The notes: generated by a model not told the origin, from the sequence alone. A DNA stretch of 64,000 nucleotides from Comamonadaceae bacterium (GCA_021299875.1 JAJTEW010000004.1:62001-126000); one strand, 5' to 3'; positions 28,110 through 37,017 are shown, numbered from the stretch's first letter. A program made the numbers and translations.

Positions 28110-28817
28110 GTGGAAGAATTTATGACCGCTACGTTCTGGGTTGCTGTGGCCCAGATCATCATGATCGACATCCTGCTGGGCGGCGACAACGCCGTCGTGA
28201 TCGCCTTGGCTTGCCGCCAGTTGCCCGATCACCAGCGCACCAAAGGCATCATGTGGGGCACGGCGGGTGCCATCATCTTGCGGGTCATCCTGATCTTTTT
28301 TGCACTCACCTTGCTGGCGATTCCGTTCCTTAAATTTGTGGGTGCGCTTTTGCTGATTTGGATTGGCGTGAAACTGTTGACCCCCGATGCCGACGATGAC
28401 CACAGCAACATCCAGGGCAGTGACAAGCTCTGGGGCGCGGTCAAAACCGTCATCATTGCCGACTTGGTCATGAGCGTGGACAACGTGATCGCCATCGCCG
28501 GCGCCGCTCAAACTTCTGGCAACCCCGATCACCAAATGCCTTTGGTCATCTTTGGCTTGCTGGTCAGCATCCCGATCATTGTTTGGGGCAGCCAGCTGGT
28601 GCTCAAACTCATGGACCGTTTCCCGATGATCATCACCGCTGGCGGCATGCTGCTGGGCTGGATCGCGGGCACCATGATGCAAACCGATCCGGGCTTGGTC
28701 GACTACCTCCCACAAGACAAGATCTGGGGCTACGGACTGGGCTTGGCAGGCGCTTTGCTGGTCCTGGCCGCTGGCAAGATCATCATGGCTCGCCGCCCAA
28801 CCCAAGAAACAGCCTGA
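28110..28817 (+). CDS. TerC family integral membrane protein
   Basis: 235-residue TerC/YjbE-type membrane protein with about seven hydrophobic segments. The family's charged motifs within membrane helices are visible: IDILLGGDNAVVIALACR and IADLVMSVDNVIAIAGAA. Members are linked to manganese export and tellurite resistance. A GTG at 28110 (VEEFMTATFW) is preferred as start because AAAGGA precedes it and its N-terminus matches MEF-type TerC starts; an ATG at 28122 is the alternative. The frame opens to 28011 but that includes the sucCD terminator. Next is a pilin gene about 126 bases downstream. Confidence 0.88.
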   Translation: MEEFMTATFWVAVAQIIMIDILLGGDNAVVIALACRQLPDHQRTKGIMWGTAGAIILRVILIFFALTLLAIPFLKFVGALLLIWIGVKLLTPDADDDHSNIQGSDKLWGAVKTVIIADLVMSVDNVIAIAGAAQTSGNPDHQMPLVIFGLLVSIPIIVWGSQLVLKLMDRFPMIITAGGMLLGWIAGTMMQTDPGLVDYLPQDKIWGYGLGLAGALLVLAAGKIIMARRPTQETA

Positions 28818-28833
28818 GCCTCATGGGGCGCTG

Positions 28834-28856
28834 GCCGCCCTGTTCTGCAGGACGGC
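28834..28856 (+). terminator. Stem-loop after the TerC-family gene
   Basis: GCCGCCCTG and CAGGACGGC can form a nine-position stem with one mismatch around a five-base loop, 17 bases after the TerC stop. No T tract follows, so termination is uncertain. Confidence 0.3.
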
Positions 28857-28943
28857 TTAGGGCCGCCAAGGCCCACCTTGACCTCTGGCAATTGGGTGTT
28901 GTATGGATTACCATCGACACCCATTCTTCAGGGAGACAATGCC

Positions 28944-29426
28944 ATGCAAAAAAGGCAACAGGGTTTGACATTGATTGAGCTGATGATCGTCATTGCGATC
29001 ATTGGTATTTTGGGGGCATTGGCCCTACCGGCTTATCAAGACTACAGCGTACGGGCCAAGGTTTCCGAGATGCTTTTGGCCGCCAGCGGTTGCAAAACTG
29101 CCGTGAATGAAACCATCGTTTCAGCCTCAGAGGCGGATGTGTCGGCCGTTTTGCCCAGAGCTTGCGACACCCAAGTGAGCAAATACGTCAGCAGCATCGG
29201 TGCAGATGCCAATGGCGTCATCACCGTGGTAGGCAACCACCAAGCTTTGCGAGGCACCACCAGCGCCACCGCCAACAGCCTGTCCCTGACCCCGCTTCAA
29301 ACCGGCACCACGGCCATCAATGGCAGCACCGATGGCGGCAAACCTGTTGCCGCATGGCGCTGCGGACCCGCCGCCAACAACGGACTGCCCGCCAAGTACC
29401 TCCCGGCCTCTTGCAAAGCGCAGTGA
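28944..29426 (+). CDS. Type IV pilin (PilA/PilE-like)
   Basis: 160-residue prepilin. The short leader MQKRQQG is followed by the mature start [20 protein letters not shown], with the conserved Glu at mature position 5; the usual Phe at +1 is Leu. The C-terminal disulfide region is bounded by [18 protein letters not shown], typical of PilA of this group. GGGAGA precedes the ATG at 28944; the frame is open to 28878. It forms pilus fibres for adhesion, twitching and DNA uptake. No assembly genes are adjacent, as is usual for pilA in betaproteobacteria. Confidence 0.92.
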   Translation: MQKRQQGLTLIELMIVIAIIGILGALALPAYQDYSVRAKVSEMLLAASGCKTAVNETIVSASEADVSAVLPRACDTQVSKYVSSIGADANGVITVVGNHQALRGTTSATANSLSLTPLQTGTTAINGSTDGGKPVAAWRCGPAANNGLPAKYLPASCKAQ

Positions 29427-29510
29427 TGGCGATGCGGCCAAGGCTTGATTGGGTGCCCCCGCTTCTTTGAGGTCTTTTGCTCAATCCAGCCCTTGGGGCT
29501 TAATGTCGCT

Positions 29511-30143
29511 ATGCATCAACGACTTGGCCACATCTTTTTGGTCGACGACAACCACGACTTTCGGTTTTACCTCAGCGACATGCTGTCCACGCTGGGTTAC
29601 ACGGTGGACGTGTTTGACAATTCACACGCATTTTTGGACAACGCCCTGGACGTTTCGCCAGCGGTGGTGCTTTTGGACATGAAAATGCCCGGCCTCAATG
29701 GCCTGGATTTGCAAGCGCGCCTGGTGGCGCTGAACAAGAAAACCCCCGTGGTCTTCATCAGCGGGGAAAGCGACAAGGACCAGATCATTGAGGCCTTCAA
29801 GTTCGGGGCTGTCGACTTTTTGCTCAAGCCCATCGACCGTGAAAAATTGTGCGCCGCCGTCGACAAGGCCTTGGCACTGGATCGGCAAAAAAATGCTGAA
29901 TTCGCCAACATCCGTGCGATACGGCGCACTTACGACACGCTTTCCAAGCGAGAAAAGGAAATTTTCACGCTGATTGCCGAGGGCAAAACCAACATGGACA
30001 TTGCCCAAATCACGGGCACACAGCCCAACACAGCCAAAAAACACCGGGCCAACATTTACCAAAAATTCCAAGTCAACAGCACAGCCGAAGTGATGCGCAT
30101 GTGCCGCCAAATTGATTTGACCCAACTGATCGCAGACCACTGA
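29511..30143 (+). CDS. FixJ/NarL-type response regulator, orphan
   Basis: 210-residue two-domain response regulator. The receiver domain has the acidic pair in FLVDDNHDF, the phosphorylation site Asp56 in VLLDMKMPG and the conserved Lys in LLKPID; the C-terminal LuxR-type helix-turn-helix spans about residues 143-205 (LSKREKEIFTLIAEGKTNMDIAQ...AKKHRANIYQKF). No histidine kinase is adjacent; the closest one lacking a partner in this window is at 44911. It is downstream of the pilin gene by 84 bases but probably has its own promoter. Confidence 0.88.
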   Translation: MHQRLGHIFLVDDNHDFRFYLSDMLSTLGYTVDVFDNSHAFLDNALDVSPAVVLLDMKMPGLNGLDLQARLVALNKKTPVVFISGESDKDQIIEAFKFGAVDFLLKPIDREKLCAAVDKALALDRQKNAEFANIRAIRRTYDTLSKREKEIFTLIAEGKTNMDIAQITGTQPNTAKKHRANIYQKFQVNSTAEVMRMCRQIDLTQLIADH

Positions 30144-30158
30144 GCGTCCTGAGGACGC
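30144..30158 (+). terminator. Stem-loop immediately after the response regulator
   Basis: GCGTCC-TGA-GGACGC forms a perfect six-base-pair hairpin directly after the stop codon. There is no T tract; a termination or transcript-end role is possible. Confidence 0.35.
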
Positions 30159-30312
30159 CAGCCGATGCCCTTGACCCCAAGCTTGACCACACTGAGCGCC
30201 CCCCAAACCAGCGGCCAGATCGGTGGGGCCGGGTAAACCGGATGGCGAGTGGCGTCTGCAGGCAAGCCACCTGCGAGACAAAACCAGCTGCAGAGGGTGG
30301 CTAACATCGAGC

Positions 30313-32208
30313 ATGCACCTGACTGTTTCATCTCCCGTTCAAGGCCTGGCCGACATCCGCCGCATCGAAACCACGCCCTTGGCCGAGGCCGTGCCTTGGA
30401 CCAGCACCTATGACCTGATCCGAGCCAGCGCCGAGGTTCATGCCGAGCAGCCTGCGTTGACCTTTTTATACACGGGCCTGCCCGGCGGTACCTCCACCAC
30501 CTGGACCTACCGCCGCTTGCTGCAAGGCATCCACCAAACGGCCAATTTGTTGCACCAGTTGGGTGTAGGCCCGCAGGATGCCGTGGCCGTTCTCTTGCCC
30601 GGCGGCTTGACCTACCATTTGGCGCTTTGGGGCGGCGAAGCGGCCGGCATTGTGCAGCCCCTGAACCCCTTGCTCAGTGACGAAAAACTGCTGTCGCTGC
30701 TGCAGGCCAGCCAGGCCAAAGTGCTGATCGCGCATGGCGCCAAAGATGACAGCCAGTTGCGGGGAAAAGCCTTGCGGCTGCAAACCCAATTGCCCAATTT
30801 GAAGGCAGTTTTGCTGGCCCACCCAGACGGCGGTCCACTTCAAGAAGGCGACGCGTTGCCTGCCGGTGCCCAAGACTTCCACGCCTTGCGGACCACGCAA
30901 GTGGCCGAGCACCTGGTCAGCCAACGGGTCTTTCAGCCCGAAGACATCGCGGCTTACTTTCACACAGGTGGCACCACCGGCGCCCCCAAACTGGCCAGGC
31001 ACAGCCATGGTGCGCAGGTTTTCACCGCTTGGGCCAATGCCAGCATGCAAGGCTTTCGCTCAAGCGATGTGACGATCAACGGTTACCCGTTGTTCCATGT
31101 GGCGGGCGTGTTGCCCGGCGCCTTGTGTTCACTGGCCGTTGGCATGCAGGTGATCATTCCCACCGAAGCCTTGTTTCGCAACCGCGAGGTGGTGCAAAAC
31201 TATTGGCGGCTGGTGGCCCACCACCGCTGCACGCTGATGTCGGGGGTGCCCACGGTGCTGGCAGCCCTGGTGGGCGTACCGCTGCAAGGGACGGACATTT
31301 CAAGCCTGCGGGCTGTGCGCACAGGCGCGGCACCGCTGCCGCCCGAGCTGGCGCAGCGCTTTGAACAAGCCTTCGGTTTGCACATCAACGAGAGCCTGGG
31401 CATGACCGAAACCGCCGGCCTGAGCACCGTAGCCCCGCCGGGCCTGAGTGCGCCCGCAGGTTGCGTGGGCTGGCCATTGCCGCATGCGCGTGTGCGCATC
31501 GTGGCGCTGGGCAGCGATGACCAGGCCACATCGCACACCCTGCCCGCAGGCGAAAAAGGCATGGTGCTCTACCAAGGGCCCAATTTGTTCTCCGGTTACC
31601 TGGATGCCGCAGAGACCGCGCGCAGCTTCACGCCAGACGGCTGGCTCATCACGGGCGATGTGGGCTTCATCGACACACAAGGCCGCCTGCACCTGTCGGG
31701 CCGTGCCAAGGACCTGATCATCCGCAGTGGCCACAACATTGACCCCAAAGTGATCGAAGACGCACTGGGCGGGCACCCCGCCGTGGATTTGTGCGCCGCG
31801 GTGGGCGCACCCGATGCCTATGCGGGGGAGTTGCCTGTGGTGTTTGTCACGCTCAAACCCGGCAGCCATGTGACCGAAGCCGAGTTGCTCGCCTTCACGG
31901 CCGAGCGTGTGGACGAAGGCCCCGCCAAACCCAAATCGATCACCGTGCTGGAGCGGATGCCCGTGACCAACGTGGGCAAAATATACAAACCCGAATTGCG
32001 GACCTTGGCCACAGCGGCTGTGGTGCAGCAACTGATTCAAAACACCTTGGCGCCCTTGCCGCTTGAACCCGCGCAATGGCCACAGGTGCAAGCGGCAGGC
32101 GATGCACGCGTGGCGGTGGACGCCCGTGCCACACCTGCCAATGCTTGGAAGGCCCTCAAGCCCCTGCTGGACGCTTTGCCCGTGAAACTGGTACTGCACG
32201 CACCGTGA
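30313..32208 (+). CDS. AMP-dependent acyl-CoA synthetase (FadD/ACSL-like)
   Basis: 631-residue adenylate-forming enzyme that activates a carboxylic acid to its CoA thioester. The phosphate-binding loop is FHTGGTTGAPKLARH, followed by INGYPLFHVAGV, SLGMTETAGLS (A5-type motif), LITGDVGFIDTQGRLHLSGRAKDLIIRSGHNIDP and the C-terminal lysine in TNVGKIYKPELR. The N-terminal domain is that of long/medium-chain synthetases, but substrate is not determinable. The start at 30313 is the first ATG after the upstream stem-loop; the frame is open to 30223. It is a single gene, convergent with topoisomerase III. Confidence 0.88.
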   Translation: MHLTVSSPVQGLADIRRIETTPLAEAVPWTSTYDLIRASAEVHAEQPALTFLYTGLPGGTSTTWTYRRLLQGIHQTANLLHQLGVGPQDAVAVLLPGGLTYHLALWGGEAAGIVQPLNPLLSDEKLLSLLQASQAKVLIAHGAKDDSQLRGKALRLQTQLPNLKAVLLAHPDGGPLQEGDALPAGAQDFHALRTTQVAEHLVSQRVFQPEDIAAYFHTGGTTGAPKLARHSHGAQVFTAWANASMQGFRSSDVTINGYPLFHVAGVLPGALCSLAVGMQVIIPTEALFRNREVVQNYWRLVAHHRCTLMSGVPTVLAALVGVPLQGTDISSLRAVRTGAAPLPPELAQRFEQAFGLHINESLGMTETAGLSTVAPPGLSAPAGCVGWPLPHARVRIVALGSDDQATSHTLPAGEKGMVLYQGPNLFSGYLDAAETARSFTPDGWLITGDVGFIDTQGRLHLSGRAKDLIIRSGHNIDPKVIEDALGGHPAVDLCAAVGAPDAYAGELPVVFVTLKPGSHVTEAELLAFTAERVDEGPAKPKSITVLERMPVTNVGKIYKPELRTLATAAVVQQLIQNTLAPLPLEPAQWPQVQAAGDARVAVDARATPANAWKALKPLLDALPVKLVLHAP

Positions 32209-32221
32209 GGAGCCGCCCCTC

Positions 32222-35146
32222 TCAGCTCAGGTGTTTGCCAATGATCCCGGCCAGCTCGAACATGGTGGCCTGCTCTTTGCCAAACACGGCTTGCAGCTTG
32301 CTGTCCGCCATGATGGCGCGCTTGTCGGTCGGATTTTGCAGGTTGTTGGCCTTGATGTAGTCCCAGATTTTTTTGACCACTTCGGTGCGGGCGTAGGTGC
32401 CGTCGCCGATCACCGCGGCCAACGAAGCGCTGGGTTTCAAGGTGCCCACTGCGGCTTTGCGCGGCGCCTTCACAGCGGCAGGCTTGGCGGCTTTTTTCGC
32501 GGCTGGAACTTTGGCGGTTTTGAGCGTGGCCTTCTTGGCTGCGGGCTTGCCGAAAGGTGTCTTTATTGCAGCTGTTTTGCGTGGTGGGTATTTTTTACCC
32601 CCTTCGCGTTGCTCAAATTCAAACGTCACTTTGCCCTCTTCAGGGTTCCAGGCCAGCATGGCCTTGAAGGGGCGGCGCGTGCGGTTGCTGATGAACTTGT
32701 CGAGCACATCGGTTTTGCCAGAGGTGAGCAATTTGACGACCTGCTCGCGCTCGATCGGTTGCTGCAAGATGAGTTTGCCGGTTTTGAAGTCACAGCTCGG
32801 CGTGGGTTGCCCGTGGGTGGGCACGGCTTTGCTGCACACGTAGCTGCTGCCGTGCTCGTGCACCGCACCGCCGCACTTGGGGCAAGCACCCAGGGCTTCG
32901 TCGGTGAACTCGACGATCTCGCCACTCTCTTCGTTTTTCTTGTCGTCACCGAAGTCAAATTCGAGTTTCCAATTTTTCTCTTCTTCGTTGTACTTGAGCG
33001 CCATCTCGGCCACAAAAGGCCAACCGGCTTTGGAGCGAAAGCCGTCCAGTGGGCCGATCTTTTTGTCGCGCATGAACTGCTCAACCTCGACTTGCTCAAA
33101 GGTGCGACCCGCGGGCGATTTGCCAAACGAGAAGCCGCAGCCGTCGCTCGCGCCGTCGGCACCCGTACAGGTGTACCTGCGGTAATTTTCTTTCACCACG
33201 CCACCACAGGTGGGGCAAGGCGTCGCGACGGTGGCGTAGTCACCGGGCACAGTATCGCGGTCGTACTCCTTGGCTTTCTTGACGATGTGCTCGGTCATGG
33301 CCGCAATTTCGGCCATGAAGGTGGCGCGGCTGAGCTTGCCTTGTTCCATTTGGGCCAGCTTGTATTCCCACTCACCGGTCAGCTCGGGCTTGGAGAGCTC
33401 TTCCACGCCCAAGCCGCGCAGCAGCGTCATGAGCTGGAAAGCCTTGGCCGTGGGGATGATCTCGCGACCTTCGCGCAGCATGTATTTTTCATTCAGCAGG
33501 CCTTCGATGATGGCCGCGCGGGTGGCCGGTGTGCCCAAACCTTTTTCTTGCATGGCTTCGCGCAGCTCGTCGTCGTCGACCATCTTGCCTGCGCCTTCCA
33601 TGGCGCCCAGCAAGGTGGCTTCTGAATAACGTGCAGGGGGGCGGGTCTTGAGGCCCTTGGCTTCAACCGACTCGACGCCAACCTGCTCGCCCGGCTGCAC
33701 CGGCACCAGGTTCTGGCCCTTGTCACCGTCTTTGGCATCTTCCACCTCATCGGCCGCTTCTTTGCCGTAAATGGCCAGCCAGCCGGGTTTGATCAGCACC
33801 TTGCCCACGGTCTTGAAACTGTGGCCAGCGGCCACGCTGATGCGGGTGGTCACCTGGTATTCAGCGCTGGGGAAAAACACCGCCATGAAGCGGCGCACAA
33901 CCAAGTCATAGAGCTTTTGCTCGGCCTCGGACAGACCGCTGGGCGCTTGCAGCGTGGGGATGATGGCAAAGTGGTCTGAGACCTTTTTGTTGTCGAACAC
34001 CCGCGGGATCTTGCGCACATAGTTGTTGTTCAGCGCCGTGAGCGCGTGCGGCGCCAGGTGACGCAGACCGCTGTCGGCCAACATTTCAAAAGTTTGTTTG
34101 GCCACGGGCACATAGTCTTCGGGCAGGTGGCGCGAATCGGTACGCGGGTAGGTCAGGGCCTTGTGGCGTTCGTACAGGCTTTGCGCCAGCGCCAGCGTGG
34201 TTTTGGCCGAGAAGCCGAATTTGCCGTTGGCCTCGCGCTGCAAACTGGTCAGGTCAAACAGGCCGGGGCTCGCTTGCATGGTGGGCGTGGCCTCTTCGGT
34301 CACACTGGCTTTTTGGCCGCGCACCGCATCCACAATGGCTTGTGCCTGGGCAGCGGTCCATTGGCGATCGGCTTTCTTTTCAGCGTCTTCTTCTTTTTTC
34401 CACTTCGGATCGAACCACTTGGCCGGATAGGTGCCGGCAGCTGCGGCGAACTCGGCGTGGATTTCCCAATAGTCGCGGCTGATGAATTTGCGGATCTGCT
34501 CTTCGCGCTCCACCACCACGGCCAACGTGGGTGTTTGCACCCGACCCACGGTGGTCAAAAAGAAACCGCCGTCGCGCGAGTTGAAGGCGGTCATGGCGCG
34601 CGTGCCGTTGATGCCCACCAGCCAATCGGCTTCAGACCGGCTGCGGGCGGCATCGGCCAGGCCCTGCATCTGCTGGTTGCTGCGCAGGCTGTCAAAGCCA
34701 TCGCGGATGGCTTGCGGCGTCATGGACTGCAGCCACAGGCGTTGCACGGGCTTGTCCAGGGTTTTAGCGCCCCCGGCGTATTGCTCGATCAAACGAAAGA
34801 TCAATTCCCCCTCTCGGCCCGCATCACAGGCGTTGATGAGGGCGCTCACATCCTTGCGCTTGGCCTGTTTGACCACGGCACTCAAACGGCTCTTGGTTTT
34901 GTCGACCGGCTTCAAGTCAAAGTGCGGCGGGATGACGGGCAAATTGGCAAAGCTCCACTTGCCGCGTTTCACGTCGTATTGCTCGGGGGCTTGGATCTCC
35001 ACCAGGTGGCCCACCGCGCTGGTCACCACATAGCGGTCGTTCTCAAAGTGGTCATCGTGTTTTTCGAACTTGCCCGCCGTCGGGGTCAAGGCTCTCACGA
35101 TGTCTTGGGCCACCGAAGGCTTCTCTGCGATTACCAGTGTCTTCAT
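32222..35146 (-). CDS. topB: DNA topoisomerase III with C-terminal SWIB domain
   Basis: 974-residue type IA topoisomerase. The Toprim domain shows VIAEKPSVAQDI and DAGREGE (108-114); the catalytic tyrosine is Tyr333 in LTYPRTDSRHLP; SEADWLVGINGTRA and GRVQTPTL are typical topoisomerase III. Two Cys4 zinc-ribbon-like repeats follow (CPTCGG and CPKCGG regions). A Lys/Ala/Pro-rich linker (about residues 850-900) leads to a SWIB/MDM2-like domain in the last 72 residues (VKKIWDYIKANNLQNP...DSKLQAVFG...MFELAGIIGKHL). E. coli TopB is 653 residues and lacks that tail. The start at 35146 gives the normal N-terminus; the frame is open upstream across the SET gene promoter. Confidence 0.94.
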   Translation of the reverse strand: MKTLVIAEKPSVAQDIVRALTPTAGKFEKHDDHFENDRYVVTSAVGHLVEIQAPEQYDVKRGKWSFANLPVIPPHFDLKPVDKTKSRLSAVVKQAKRKDVSALINACDAGREGELIFRLIEQYAGGAKTLDKPVQRLWLQSMTPQAIRDGFDSLRSNQQMQGLADAARSRSEADWLVGINGTRAMTAFNSRDGGFFLTTVGRVQTPTLAVVVEREEQIRKFISRDYWEIHAEFAAAAGTYPAKWFDPKWKKEEDAEKKADRQWTAAQAQAIVDAVRGQKASVTEEATPTMQASPGLFDLTSLQREANGKFGFSAKTTLALAQSLYERHKALTYPRTDSRHLPEDYVPVAKQTFEMLADSGLRHLAPHALTALNNNYVRKIPRVFDNKKVSDHFAIIPTLQAPSGLSEAEQKLYDLVVRRFMAVFFPSAEYQVTTRISVAAGHSFKTVGKVLIKPGWLAIYGKEAADEVEDAKDGDKGQNLVPVQPGEQVGVESVEAKGLKTRPPARYSEATLLGAMEGAGKMVDDDELREAMQEKGLGTPATRAAIIEGLLNEKYMLREGREIIPTAKAFQLMTLLRGLGVEELSKPELTGEWEYKLAQMEQGKLSRATFMAEIAAMTEHIVKKAKEYDRDTVPGDYATVATPCPTCGGVVKENYRRYTCTGADGASDGCGFSFGKSPAGRTFEQVEVEQFMRDKKIGPLDGFRSKAGWPFVAEMALKYNEEEKNWKLEFDFGDDKKNEESGEIVEFTDEALGACPKCGGAVHEHGSSYVCSKAVPTHGQPTPSCDFKTGKLILQQPIEREQVVKLLTSGKTDVLDKFISNRTRRPFKAMLAWNPEEGKVTFEFEQREGGKKYPPRKTAAIKTPFGKPAAKKATLKTAKVPAAKKAAKPAAVKAPRKAAVGTLKPSASLAAVIGDGTYARTEVVKKIWDYIKANNLQNPTDKRAIMADSKLQAVFGKEQATMFELAGIIGKHLS

Positions 35147-35175
35147 GTCATTACAATCCGTTGTCTCGCGTGTGC

Positions 35176-35211
35176 GCACGCGCCCGGGCACGCGCTCACG
35201 CACGCGCCCAC
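35176..35211. repeat. Three 12-base tandem repeats in the topB-SET divergent promoter
   Basis: The octamer GCACGCGC occurs at 35176, 35188 and 35200, exactly 12 bases apart, with variable four-base spacers (CCGG, TCAC, CCAC). The block lies between the divergent starts of topB (35146) and the SET gene (35243). Regular phasing suggests a multi-site operator, but simple CG-rich slippage is possible. Confidence 0.6.
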
Positions 35212-35242
35212 ATGAATTCACCATAACAAATTTTTTGACGTC

Positions 35243-35878
35243 GTGGCCAAAACCCCTGTTTCCTCCCCCAGCCACCCTATCCCTGTCGCGTCCGGCAAAC
35301 GCATCCAGACCCGCCGCTCTGGTGTGCATGGCAAAGGTGTCTTTGCTTTGCAGGACATCGCCGAGGGCGAGACCCTGATCGAGTACGTGGGCGAAGTCAT
35401 CAGTTGGGACGAGGCGCAAGACCGTCACCCACACGATCCCAACGACCCGAACCACACGTTTTACTTTCATGTCAACGAAGACCGTGTGATCGATGCCCTG
35501 CATGGCGGCAACTCGTCACGCTGGATCAACCACAGCTGCGACCCCAACTGCGAAGCCGACGAAGACAACGACCGCATCTTCATCAAAGCCATCCGCAACA
35601 TTGCCGCGGGCGAAGAGCTCAATTACGACTACGGCCTGATCATCGACGAGCCCTACACCAAGAAGCTCAAAGCCGAATACCCCTGCTGGTGCGGCAGTGC
35701 CAACTGTCGCGGCACCTTGCTCTCGCCCAAAGAGCGCAAAGACACACCCAAGACGCCCAAGCAGAAAAAAAACAAGGCCAATAAGGTCAAAACCAAATCC
35801 AAAGCGCCTAAGGCCGACAAAGCCCCCAAGGCGGGTAAAGCCGACAAGGCGGTCAAGGCCTCCCGCAAAAAGCGCTGA
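35243..35878 (+). CDS. SET-domain protein lysine methyltransferase with H1-like tail
   Basis: 211-residue protein. Residues 20-133 form a SET domain: SGVHGKGVFALQDIAEGETLIEYVGE, the pseudoknot motif WINHSCDPNC (94-103) and AAGEELNYDYG. A post-SET cysteine cluster follows, CWCGSANCRG (148-157), with the pattern CxC-x4-C. The last 50 residues are very Lys/Ala/Pro-rich, like histone H1 or Bordetella/Chlamydia H1-type proteins. Start is GTG at 35243. SET enzymes use SAM to methylate lysines; in bacteria DNA-binding proteins or ribosomal proteins are candidate targets. It is divergent from topB-SWIB and three bases upstream of birA. Confidence 0.9.
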   Translation: MAKTPVSSPSHPIPVASGKRIQTRRSGVHGKGVFALQDIAEGETLIEYVGEVISWDEAQDRHPHDPNDPNHTFYFHVNEDRVIDALHGGNSSRWINHSCDPNCEADEDNDRIFIKAIRNIAAGEELNYDYGLIIDEPYTKKLKAEYPCWCGSANCRGTLLSPKERKDTPKTPKQKKNKANKVKTKSKAPKADKAPKAGKADKAVKASRKKR

Positions 35879-35881
35879 GCG

Positions 35882-36652
35882 ATGCCACTGGACAGCCCGG
35901 CCCACCCTTGGCCCGCCGAAACGATCTGGGCGCAGGTGTTTCCCCTGCTGCCTGATTTCACCGTCGAAGTGCTGCCCGAAATCGATTCGAGCAACAGCGA
36001 ACTCATGCGCAGAGCCCGCGCAGGGCAACACGAAGCCACCTTGCTGGTGGCCGAACGTCAGACCGCGGGGCGGGGCCGTCAAGGCCGTGTCTGGCAAAGC
36101 CAAGCCGGTGATTCGCTCACTTTCTCCATCAGCCTGGCTTTGAGCCCGCAAGATTGGTCCGGCTTGTCTTTGGCGGTGGGTTTGAGCTTGGCCGAAAGTT
36201 TGCACGCCAATGTGCGCCTGAAATGGCCCAATGATTTGTGGTTGGAAGACCGCAAACTGGGCGGCATCTTGGTCGAAGCGGCCAGCATGGGCGGACGCAG
36301 TCAAGTGGTGGTCGGTGTGGGTCTGAACATTCGCCCGCGGCCTTCAGAGGGCTTGAGCACAGCGCCAGCTGCCTTGTCAGAGCTGCTGCCCGGTTGCAGT
36401 GCGGCCGATGCCTTGGCACGGGTGGCTTATCCCTTGATCGAGACCTTGCTGGGCTTTGAGGCCGGCGGGTTCGCACCGCTGCACCCCCGCTTTGATGCCC
36501 GCGATGTGCTCAAAGGCCGCCGGGTGCACACCAGCGATGGCCAGCAAGGCCTGGCCCTGGGTGTCAGCCGAGGGGGTGCGTTACGATTGCAGACCGATTT
36601 GGGCGTGCAAGAAATCCACAGCGCCGAAATCAGCGTACGACCTTTCATCTGA
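35882..36652 (+). CDS. birA: Biotin--[acetyl-CoA-carboxylase] ligase, short form without HTH
   Basis: 256-residue biotin protein ligase. The biotinyl-AMP loop appears as AERQTAGRGRQGRVWQS and the catalytic lysine region as LKWPNDLWLEDRKLGGILVE; GVGLNIRP and the small C-terminal SH3-like domain (DVLKGRRVHTSDG) complete the family. The N-terminal winged helix of E. coli BirA is missing, so this is a group I enzyme without repressor function. It follows the SET gene by three bases and is probably co-transcribed with it and with the small membrane protein downstream. Confidence 0.93.
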   Translation: MPLDSPAHPWPAETIWAQVFPLLPDFTVEVLPEIDSSNSELMRRARAGQHEATLLVAERQTAGRGRQGRVWQSQAGDSLTFSISLALSPQDWSGLSLAVGLSLAESLHANVRLKWPNDLWLEDRKLGGILVEAASMGGRSQVVVGVGLNIRPRPSEGLSTAPAALSELLPGCSAADALARVAYPLIETLLGFEAGGFAPLHPRFDARDVLKGRRVHTSDGQQGLALGVSRGGALRLQTDLGVQEIHSAEISVRPFI

Positions 36653-36666
36653 CTGGACACTGAACC

Positions 36667-37017
36667 ATGTTGAAATACTGGGTGGCCCTTTTGGTGGTCC
36701 TCAACGCCCTTGCACTGGCATGGCAATGGGATGCCTTGGCCCCTTGGGGTTGGGGCCCTGAGCAGCACCAAGAACCTGAACGGCTCCAGCGACAGCTGCG
36801 CCCTGAAGCCATTCAACCGGTGATTGCGCCCCCCCCTCAAGCTGCGCCAGCTGGGCCAGCGCCCTCACCATCCGACACCCCTGCCGGTGGTACAGCACAG
36901 GGACCACAACCTGCTGCACAACTTCCGGCACAAGCTGCTTCGACGCCTGCATCACCGCCTCCGCCTTCATCTTCATCACCAGCCGCCTTGCCCGTTTCAC
37001 CCACGGTACCCCGCTAA
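36667..37017 (+). CDS. Small membrane-anchored proline/alanine-rich protein
   Basis: 116-residue protein. Residues 1-20 (MLKYWVALLVVLNALALAWQ) form one membrane segment, followed by AWGLGP-type text (here APWGWGPEQHQEPERLQRQLRPEAIQPV) and then an almost pure Pro/Ala/Ser/Thr/Gln tail. The N-terminal half resembles the SPOR-domain proteins often found behind birA in Comamonadaceae, but no SPOR domain follows here. It may be a shortened relative or a periplasmic spacer protein. It is 14 bases downstream of birA. Confidence 0.7.
   Translation: MLKYWVALLVVLNALALAWQWDALAPWGWGPEQHQEPERLQRQLRPEAIQPVIAPPPQAAPAGPAPSPSDTPAGGTAQGPQPAAQLPAQAASTPASPPPPSSSSPAALPVSPTVPR

Noticed and set aside
28880-28943. 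Sigma-54 promoter upstream of the pilin gene (TGGCA...TTGTA)
   Set aside because: The elements are two bases too far apart and the GC of the -12 box is missing, so the match to the consensus fails.
35147-35503. Upstream extension of the topoisomerase III frame
   Set aside because: It crosses the divergent promoter and is antisense to the SET gene; the normal N-terminus begins at 35146.
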